From contig NZ_BDBM01000054.1 of the NCBI RefSeq assembly GCF_001612985.1, forward strand, positions 1-55,460: a stretch of DNA of 55,460 nt. Reading direction: 5' to 3'. Source of the stretch: Nocardia gamkensis NBRC 108242 (lineage in GTDB: Bacteria > Actinomycetota > Actinomycetes > Mycobacteriales > Mycobacteriaceae). Both the position numbers and the translations under genes were made by a program. Under the pieces are notes generated by a model, which saw nothing but the letters and a program-made list of their open reading frames with translations, was not told where the DNA came from and made no database searches. Position 1 is the first letter of the stretch. Each line of letters opens with the position of its first letter. Shown piece after piece: positions 49,490 to 55,460 of this stretch.

Positions 49490-50890
49490 TCACCTCGGCA
49501 TCTCGGCGCCGACCGAGGCCCACCGGCCCGACAGCGCCCGCCACGCGACGGCGATCAGCCGCAACAGCATGAACGCCCCGAGACCGGACCAGATTCCGGC
49601 GACGCCCCAGTCGAAGGCCAGCGACATCCAGATGGCGGGCAGGAAACCGAGCATTGCCGCACCGAGCGTGGTGGTACGCAGATACGCCGCGTCGCCGGCG
49701 CCGAGCAGCACGCCGTCGAGGGCGAAGACGATGCCCGCCACCGGAATGAGCGCGACGAAGAACCACCACACCACATGGGCGCGCTCGAGCACTTCGGCGT
49801 CTTCGGTGAACAGCGCCGGAATCGCCACCGCTCCCGCCGCGAAGCAGGCGGCGAGCCCGAGGCTGAAGATCTCCGACCAGCGGGTCACGCGCCGCGCGAT
49901 CCCGCGGGCGCCGGTGGCGTCACCCGCGCCGAGAGCGGCACCGGTGAGCGTCTGCGCGGCGATGGCCAGCGCGTCCAGGGCCAGCGCCAGGAAGTTCCAC
50001 AGTTGCAGCACCAACTGGTGGGCCGCCACCGACGCGGCGCCGAAACGCGCGGCGACCGCCGCCGCCGAGACGAAGCACGCCTGGAAGGCGAAGCTGCGGG
50101 CGATGAGGTCGCGCCCGAGCACGAGTTGGGCCCGCATGACCGACCGATGTGGGGCGAGCGGAACTCGTTCGCGGATCAGCGCGTCGAGGAACAGGACGGC
50201 GGTGACGATCTGCCCCGCCACGTTCGCCACGGCCGAGCCGGGCAGGCCCAGGTGCGGTGCGCCGAACAGACCGTGCACCAGCGCGGGGCAGAGCACGCCC
50301 GACACCGCGAGTCCGGCGACCACGAAGACCAACGGCCTGCGCGTCTCCTGGACGCCACGCATCCACCCGTTCCCGGCCATGGACAGCAGGATCAGCGGCA
50401 CGCCGAACAGGGCGATCCGCACCCAGCCCAGGGCTTCTTCCGCGATCTCCCCACCACCCGCGATGGCGCTGGTCACCGGTACGGCGAAAGCCTGGACCAG
50501 CACGAGGATCGCGACGCCGACGGCGACCGCGATCCAGCTGGCCTGCACACCCTCGGCGACGGCTCCCCGGTGGTCGCCCGCGCCGTGGCGACGCGCCGAG
50601 CGCGCGGTGGTGCCGTAGGACAGGAAGGTCAGCTGCGAACTCGTCTGCGCCAGAATCAGCCCGCCGACGGCCAGACCGGCCAGCGCGAGCGCCCCGAGCC
50701 TGCCGACCACGGCCAGATCGAACAGCAGGTAGATCGGTTCGGCCACCAGCACACCGAGGGTAGGCAACGCGATGCCGAGAATGCGCTTCGGTCCGGCAGC
50801 GGCGGCACGGTCCACACGCGCAGGCTCCGCCCCATCCACGAGCGAAGCCGGGTCACCGATCTCCGCGTCGCTGCATCCCTGCGCGTTCAC
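49490..50890 (-). CDS. dinF: MATE-family efflux transporter (DinF type)
   Basis: 466 residues with 12 hydrophobic segments. LGIALPTLGVLVAEPIYLLF, AVVGRLGALALAGLAVGGLI, MAGNGWMRGVQETRRPLVFV and AAQTLTGAALGAGDATGARG are typical of MATE/DinF. It exports cationic or other compounds with Na+ or H+. GTG at 50890 follows a strong GGGGAGGTG; the frame upstream to 50953 overlaps the intergenic region. The position next to nrnA and rbfA is conserved with mycobacteria. Confidence 0.92.
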   Translation of the reverse strand: MNAQGCSDAEIGDPASLVDGAEPARVDRAAAAGPKRILGIALPTLGVLVAEPIYLLFDLAVVGRLGALALAGLAVGGLILAQTSSQLTFLSYGTTARSARRHGAGDHRGAVAEGVQASWIAVAVGVAILVLVQAFAVPVTSAIAGGGEIAEEALGWVRIALFGVPLILLSMAGNGWMRGVQETRRPLVFVVAGLAVSGVLCPALVHGLFGAPHLGLPGSAVANVAGQIVTAVLFLDALIRERVPLAPHRSVMRAQLVLGRDLIARSFAFQACFVSAAAVAARFGAASVAAHQLVLQLWNFLALALDALAIAAQTLTGAALGAGDATGARGIARRVTRWSEIFSLGLAACFAAGAVAIPALFTEDAEVLERAHVVWWFFVALIPVAGIVFALDGVLLGAGDAAYLRTTTLGAAMLGFLPAIWMSLAFDWGVAGIWSGLGAFMLLRLIAVAWRALSGRWASVGAEMPR

Positions 50891-51075
50891 GAACACCTCC
50901 CCGGGACCACCATCGTTCCGCTCACGCTCCACCTCGGCAGGTGCCACTGACAACCACGGCAGCGTGCGGCAGGCATCATCCGACCCCCGCTTCCGGACGA
51001 GCGGGGCGACGCCCCGACGACGTCACGGCCACCGCGCGGGCGCCCCGGCACGGCGCCACTACCGACGGCCACGCC

Positions 51076-52077
51076 TCATCCGAGGGCGGCCAGCAGCGCA
51101 CCGACCAGATCGCCGGGCGTGCCGTACGCGGTGTATCCGGCGGCGAAACGGTGGCCGCCGCCGCCCAGCGCTGTCGCCACCTCCGCGACGTCCACCCCGT
51201 CGCCCGCGAACGATCCGCTGTCGCGCGAGCGCAGCGACACCGTCCACCGGTCCGGCACGACGCGGGATTGCTTGAATACCGCGGCGATTCCGGCTTCGGC
51301 GGTCGTGCGCACGATGTCGATCACGCTCTCGACTTCCTCCGACCGCACGTCGTCGATGTCGTCGCGACGCACGAACGCGTATACCAGCCCCACACCGCCG
51401 CGGACCTCCGGAACGAGTTGCGCCGTGCCCAGCACCCGCGACAACATGGGCAGCCACCCGAACGGGTGGGTGTCCATCAAAGTGCGAGCGATGTCCGCGC
51501 CGTCGATTCCGGTGGCCAGCAGCCGTTCCGCGAGTTCGTGGGTACCCGGCCGCACCCACCGGAACGAGCCGGTGTCGGTGACCAGACCGGCATAGAGGCA
51601 ATGCGCGACATCCGCGTCGATCGGCACGCCCCACGCGTCGAGCACCCGCGCGACGAGGCTCGTGGTGGACTCGGCGCCGGGATCGACCACGTTGATCGCG
51701 CCGAAGGAGGTGTTCGAGCGATGGTGATCGATCACCATTGTCGTTGCGGCGCCGGGCAATCGGTCGGCGAGCGCGCCCAACCGGGTCGCGCTGCCGCAGT
51801 CGACGGCGATCAGCAGGTCCACCTCCGCACGCACCTCGGCGGGCGCCACCAGGTGCCGCACGCCGGGCAGCGACCGCATCGACACGGGTAACTCCGCCGG
51901 TTCGGCGAAGGACACCTGTACCGGGATCCCGCGCCGGTGCAGCACCAGCGCCAGCGCGAGACCACTTCCCACGGTGTCCGCATCGGGCTGCACATGGCAG
52001 ACGATGGTCACCGAGCGCGCGGCGTCCAACGCCGCCACGGCCACATCCAGATCGGCCGTTTCCCGCATCGTCGTCAT
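51076..52077 (-). CDS. DHH/DHHA1 phosphoesterase (NrnA-like)
   Basis: 333 residues, MTTMRETADLDVAVAALDAA. VTIVCHVQPDADTVGSGLAL (DxD), VAVDCGSATRLGALA, TMVIDHHRSNTSFG (DHH) and the C-terminal GGGGHRFAAGYTAYGT (DHHA1). It degrades short oligoribonucleotides and c-di-AMP/pAp-type products, depending on the species. It begins 13 bases after the rbfA stop in the infB-rbfA-nrnA order conserved in actinobacteria. Confidence 0.92.
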   Translation of the reverse strand: MTTMRETADLDVAVAALDAARSVTIVCHVQPDADTVGSGLALALVLHRRGIPVQVSFAEPAELPVSMRSLPGVRHLVAPAEVRAEVDLLIAVDCGSATRLGALADRLPGAATTMVIDHHRSNTSFGAINVVDPGAESTTSLVARVLDAWGVPIDADVAHCLYAGLVTDTGSFRWVRPGTHELAERLLATGIDGADIARTLMDTHPFGWLPMLSRVLGTAQLVPEVRGGVGLVYAFVRRDDIDDVRSEEVESVIDIVRTTAEAGIAAVFKQSRVVPDRWTVSLRSRDSGSFAGDGVDVAEVATALGGGGHRFAAGYTAYGTPGDLVGALLAALG

Positions 52078-52090
52078 CGACTACCGCATG

Positions 52091-52534
52091 TCACTCGTCG
52101 GTGTCGCGTTCGACCTTGTAGGGGTCGGCGTCACCCGCGGGCCTGGCCGTGGCGGCCACCTTGGCGACCTCGTCGTCCGCGGCCCGCGCCCTGGCGAGCA
52201 GTTCCTCCATCTGCCGTGCCGCGTCGGGCACGGTGTCCAGTACGAATGCCAGCGTCGGGGTGAATTTGACCCCCGTTCCCGCGCCCACTTTGGAGCGCAG
52301 GACGCCCTTGGCCTTCTCCAGGCCGATCGCCGCACCTTCGTAATCGGGCTCGGCGTCGAGGGTTTCGCCCATCACGGTGTAGTACACCGTCGCCTCCCGG
52401 AGATCGCCGGTGACCTTGGCGTCGGTGATGGTCACGAAACGCAGCCGCGGGTCCTTCACCTCGTATTCGATCGCGGTCGCGACGATCGAGGAGATCCGCT
52501 TGGCGAGTCGGCGTGCCCTGGCTTGGTCCACCAT
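52091..52534 (-). CDS. rbfA: 30S ribosome-binding factor A
   Basis: 147 residues, MVDQARARRLAKRISSIVAT. VKDPRLRFVTITDAKVTGDL, REATVYYTVMG, LEKAKGVLRSKVGAGTGVKF and LAFVLDTVPDAARQMEELLA are the KH-like fold of RbfA. It assists 16S rRNA maturation and cold adaptation. GAGGAGGAAAC precedes the ATG. A C-terminal acidic tail is typical for actinobacteria. Confidence 0.96.
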   Translation of the reverse strand: MVDQARARRLAKRISSIVATAIEYEVKDPRLRFVTITDAKVTGDLREATVYYTVMGETLDAEPDYEGAAIGLEKAKGVLRSKVGAGTGVKFTPTLAFVLDTVPDAARQMEELLARARAADDEVAKVAATARPAGDADPYKVERDTDE

Positions 52535-52632
52535 GGCCGTTTCCTCCTCACTCTCAACTCTGTTCGATGGCGGTCGGAGCGCGGACCGGTGTCGCCACCG
52601 GAGCTCCGTCCTCCGCGCCGTCGCTGCGCCGG

Positions 52633-52923
52633 TCAGTCTTCGGGCCCGAAGATCCGGCGGCGCACCGCCAGCAACTGTAACTCCGGACGGGACGCGACGT
52701 GCCGTTCACATTTGTCCAGCACCTCGGTCAGGTGATCCATGCCTGCGCTGACCATGGCCACGCCCAGTAGCGAGCGACGGTATAGATCGTGTTCCCCACC
52801 TTCGGCGGCACTCACACCGAAACGCTGCAATTCGGCCAGAATCGGCCGGATCACCGAGCGCTTCTGTTTCAGTGAATGCACATCGCCGAGCAGCAGGTCG
52901 AACTCCAGTGCACCCAGGTACAC
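52633..52923 (-). CDS. DUF503 family protein
   Basis: 96 residues, VYLGALEFDLLLGDVHSLKQ then KRSVIRPILAELQRFGVSAA. The LGDVHSLKQKR and RSLLGVAMVSAG blocks are the DUF503 signature. GGAGG lies eight bases upstream of GTG at 52923; family members begin at this point. It accompanies infB and rbfA in many bacteria; its role may be ribosome-related, but it is unknown. Confidence 0.9.
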   Translation of the reverse strand: MYLGALEFDLLLGDVHSLKQKRSVIRPILAELQRFGVSAAEGGEHDLYRRSLLGVAMVSAGMDHLTEVLDKCERHVASRPELQLLAVRRRIFGPED

Positions 52924-52951
52924 CCACACCCTCCACTGTCAGGAAGACCGG

Positions 52952-52982
52952 CCGGACGCCGCGCACGTCGCGCGGCGTCCGG
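52952..52982 (-). terminator. Hairpin after infB
   Basis: CCGGACGCCGCGC (52952-52964) and GCGCGGCGTCCGG (52970-52982) form a perfect 13-bp stem with a five-base loop, 16 bases after the infB stop. With no T-run, it may be a partial terminator that reduces read-through into DUF503 and rbfA. Confidence 0.65.
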
Positions 52983-52998
52983 ATTTCGTCTCGGTCTA

Positions 52999-55460
52999 TC
53001 AGTCGCGCGGCTTCTCGCGCAGCTCGTAGGCCTCGATGATGTCGCCTTCCTTGATATCGGAGTAGGTGACCGTCATACCGCATTCGAAGCCCTCGCGGAC
53101 CTCGGTGACGTCGTCCTTCTCCCGGCGCAGCGACGAGATCGTCGTCGTCTCGGCGATCACCACGTTGTCGCGGAGCAAGCGCGCCTTGGCGTTGCGCTTG
53201 ACCGAACCCGACGTGACCATGCAACCGGCGATGTTGCCGATCTTCGATGAACGGAAGATCGCCCTGATCTCGGCCCGGCCCAGCTCGACCTCTTCGTAGA
53301 TCGGCTTGAGCATGCCCTTGAGGGCCTTCTCGATCTCGTCGATGGCCTGGTAGATCACCGAGTAGTACCGGATGTCGACACCCTCGCGGTTGGCCAGCTC
53401 GGTGGCCTTGCCCTCGGCGCGGACATTGAATCCGATGATGATCGCGTTCGATGCCGAAGCCAGGTTGACGTTGGTCTCGGTGACGCCACCGACGCCGCGG
53501 TCGATCACCCGCAGACGCACCTCGTCGCCCACCTGGATCTGGAGCAGCGCCTCCTCGAGGGCCTCGACCGTACCCGAGTTGTCGCCCTTGAGGATCAGGT
53601 TCAGCTCGCTGGTCTCCTTCAGCGCGGCATCCAGATCTTCCAGGCTGATCCGCTTGCGGCTGCGTGCGGCCAGCGCGTTGCGCTTGCGCGCATTGCGCCG
53701 GTCGGCGATCTGCCGGGCGATCCGGTCCTCGTCGACCACGAGCAGGTTGTCACCGGCGCCGGGCACCGACGTGAAGCCGACCACCTGGACGGGCCGCGAC
53801 GGCAGTGCCGCCTCGACGTCGTCGCCGTGCTCGTCGACCATTCGGCGCACGCGGCCGTAGGCGTCTCCCGCCACGATCGAGTCGCCGACCCGCAGGGTGC
53901 CGCGCTGGATCAGCACGGTCGCCACCGGGCCCCGACCGCGGTCGAGGTGCGCCTCGATGGCCACACCCTGCGCGTCCATGTCCGGGTTGGCCCGCAGGTC
54001 CAGCGCCGCGTCCGCGGTCAGCAGGACCGCCTCGAGCAGCGCATCGATGTTGATGTTCTGCCTGGCGGAGATGTCGACGAACATGGTCTCGCCGCCGTAT
54101 TCCTCGGCGACCAGGCCGTACTCGGTGAGCTGCTGACGAACCTTCTGCGGGTTCGCGCCTTCCTTGTCGATCTTGTTGACCGCCACCACGATCGGCACGT
54201 CGGCCGCCTGCGCGTGGTTGATCGCCTCCACCGTCTGCGGCATGACGCCGTCGTCGGCGGCGACCACCAGGATCGCGATGTCGGTGGCCTTCGCACCGCG
54301 GGCACGCATGGCGGTGAACGCCTCGTGACCGGGGGTGTCGATGAAGGTGATGAGCCGGTCCTCGTCGCCCAGATGGGTGAGCACCTGGTAGGCGCCGATG
54401 TGCTGGGTGATGCCACCGGCCTCGCCCTCGCGGACGTTCGCCTTGCGGATGGTGTCCAGCAGTCGGGTCTTACCGTGGTCGACGTGACCCATGACGGTCA
54501 CCACCGGCGGACGCTGTTCGAGGTCTTCCTCGCCGCCCTCGTCCTCGCCGTAGGTGAGGTCGAACGACTCCAGCAGCTCACGGTCCTCGTCCTCGGGGCT
54601 GACCACGTGGACGACGTAGTTCATCTCGCTGCCGAGCAGCTCGAGGGTCTCGTCGTTCACCGACTGGGTCGCGGTGACCATCTCACCGAGGTTGAACAGG
54701 GCCTGGACCAGCGCGGCCGGGTTCGCGTCGATCTTCTCCGCGAAGTCCGACAGCGACGCGCCGCGGGCGAGCCGGATGATCTCGCCGTTGCCGCGCGGCA
54801 GCCGCACGCCGCCGACGGCGGGCGCCTGCATCGAGTCGTACTCTTGCCGCTTCTGCCGCTTCGACTTGCGGCCACGACGGGGAGCGCCACCGGGACGGCC
54901 GAACGCGCCTGCCGCGCCACCGCGGCCACCGGGACCACCCGGACGACCGCCGCCACCACCGCCACCGGGACGACCGCGGAAACCACCGGCCGCGCCGCCA
55001 CCGGCACCGGGCGCACCGGCACCCGCACCGGGGGCGCCGCCGCCACCACCGCGGTAGCCACCGCCGCCGCCCCCGCCGGGACGACCCGCACCGGCGCCAC
55101 CGGGGCGCCCGGGACGACCGGCGCCGGGGCCTCCGGCGCCACCCGGACGCGCCGCACGCGACGGCATCGCACCGGGATTCGGGCGGGGCGGCATCGAGCC
55201 GGGACTCGGCCGCGGGCCACCGGGACGCGGACCACCCTGACCGGGGGCCGGACGGGGACCGCCCTGAGCCGGACCCGGACGCGGGCCACCCTGAGCCGGA
55301 CCCGGACGGGGACCGCCCTGAGCCGGACCCGGACGCGGGCCACCCTGAGCCGGACCCGGACGCGGACCACCCTGACCGGGGGCCGGACGCGGCGCGGGAC
55401 GCTCGGGAGCCGACGAATAGGGGTTGTTACCGACGCGCGGGGTCTTCGGCCCCGGACGCG
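52999..55460 (-). CDS. infB: Translation initiation factor IF-2 (partial, start outside the window)
   Basis: The frame runs from the stop at 52999 to the window edge, at least 820 codons, so the 5' end is missing. The ATG at 55194 is internal: TPRVGNNPYSS and tandem GPAQGGPRP units lie upstream in the same frame. The disordered Gly/Pro/Arg region (to about 54860) is followed by the IF2 N-domain (VRLPRGNGEIIRLARGAS). The G domain has VMGHVDHGKTRLLDTI (G1), DTPGHEAFTAMRARG (G3) and VAVNKIDKEGANPQ (G4). Domains II-IV end with EGDIIEAYELREKPRD. It positions initiator tRNA on the 30S subunit. Confidence 0.98.
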   Translation of the reverse strand, partial: RPGPKTPRVGNNPYSSAPERPAPRPAPGQGGPRPGPAQGGPRPGPAQGGPRPGPAQGGPRPGPAQGGPRPAPGQGGPRPGGPRPSPGSMPPRPNPGAMPSRAARPGGAGGPGAGRPGRPGGAGAGRPGGGGGGGYRGGGGGAPGAGAGAPGAGGGAAGGFRGRPGGGGGGGRPGGPGGRGGAAGAFGRPGGAPRRGRKSKRQKRQEYDSMQAPAVGGVRLPRGNGEIIRLARGASLSDFAEKIDANPAALVQALFNLGEMVTATQSVNDETLELLGSEMNYVVHVVSPEDEDRELLESFDLTYGEDEGGEEDLEQRPPVVTVMGHVDHGKTRLLDTIRKANVREGEAGGITQHIGAYQVLTHLGDEDRLITFIDTPGHEAFTAMRARGAKATDIAILVVAADDGVMPQTVEAINHAQAADVPIVVAVNKIDKEGANPQKVRQQLTEYGLVAEEYGGETMFVDISARQNINIDALLEAVLLTADAALDLRANPDMDAQGVAIEAHLDRGRGPVATVLIQRGTLRVGDSIVAGDAYGRVRRMVDEHGDDVEAALPSRPVQVVGFTSVPGAGDNLLVVDEDRIARQIADRRNARKRNALAARSRKRISLEDLDAALKETSELNLILKGDNSGTVEALEEALLQIQVGDEVRLRVIDRGVGGVTETNVNLASASNAIIIGFNVRAEGKATELANREGVDIRYYSVIYQAIDEIEKALKGMLKPIYEEVELGRAEIRAIFRSSKIGNIAGCMVTSGSVKRNAKARLLRDNVVIAETTTISSLRREKDDVTEVREGFECGMTVTYSDIKEGDIIEAYELREKPRD
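55256..55390 (-). repeat. infB: 27-bp coding tandem repeats in infB
   Basis: About five consecutive 27-base units encode the nonapeptide GPAQGGPRP or close variants (last unit APGQGGPRP). Units differ by a few bases, alternately GGACCGCCCTGAG and GGGCCACCCTGAG. The number of copies is expected to vary between strains by slippage without breaking the frame. Confidence 0.85.

Noticed and set aside
52999..55194. Complete 731-residue infB starting at the ATG at 55194
   Set aside because: The frame is open upstream to the window edge and includes the conserved KTPRVGNNPYSS region, so this ATG is internal.
55195..55460. CRISPR-like array because of regular 27-bp repetition
   Set aside because: There are no spacers; units are adjacent, in frame and encode GPAQGGPRP within infB.

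Overview
The window is high-GC actinobacterial chromosome, almost certainly Nocardia or a close relative. Three things point there: GTG starts and Ala/Arg/Pro-rich proteins throughout; a phosphopantetheinyl transferase that matches the Nocardia Npt / mycobacterial PptT type over nearly its full length; and a backbone order (ftsK, rnj, dapA, dapB, pepR, pnp, rpsO, ribF, mntR/sirR-like, truB, pptT, metallophosphoesterase, dinF, nrnA-like, rbfA, infB) that, as I recall it, follows Mycobacterium tuberculosis from about Rv2748c to Rv2839c. Most backbone genes lie on the minus strand. Similarities to named genes are from memory, not from a search.

Layout. 1-150: start of ftsK (minus). 0.27-2.1 kb: a metal-binding TIGR03085-type protein and two exported proteins. 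2.1-5.1 kb: rnj and dapA, translationally coupled. 5.1-9.9 kb: a HicB-like ribbon-helix-helix gene behind an array of TGAYGTCA boxes, a winged-helix protein and a three-gene two-component operon. 10.0-15.7 kb: an accessory island that splits a flavodoxin gene. Its C-terminal third remains at 10.0-10.17 kb and its N-terminal half at 15.48-15.69 kb. Between them lie an intact second flavodoxin copy, a WhiJ-like HTH/DUF6879 trio, a frameshifted AbiV-like gene, a HEPN-like protein and an orphan proteasome-like (Ntn-fold) protein.

15.7-24 kb: a membrane protein, dapB, two divergent MarR regulators, a zinc alcohol dehydrogenase, a YbaB-like protein, an FBP-domain protein, a YihY membrane protein and an AraC regulator. 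24-29.3 kb: a stress cluster with a SigF-type sigma factor, a STAS protein, a PAS-ANTAR protein, a PfkB kinase, a cold-shock protein and Hsp18, followed by tRNA-Gly. 29.7-31.9 kb: an MFS exporter with a divergent ArsR-type regulator, and a lipoprotein. 32-38.7 kb: pepR, pnp, rpsO, an alpha/beta hydrolase and ribF. 39-42 kb: a cupin/aminotransferase operon and a DtxR-type metal regulator.

42.1-46.7 kb: a catabolic-looking locus with an amidase and a D-2-hydroxyacid dehydrogenase divergent from two Asp/Glu-racemase-fold proteins and a FadR-type GntR regulator, with a likely operator between the arms. 46.8-55.5 kb: truB, npt, a phosphoesterase, a MATE transporter, an nrnA-like gene, rbfA, DUF503 and the 3' part of infB, whose 5' end lies outside the window.

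The best candidate for something new is the 10.2-15.5 kb island. It carries pieces reminiscent of abortive-infection and toxin-antitoxin systems, and it broke a housekeeping gene while carrying a substitute copy of that gene.
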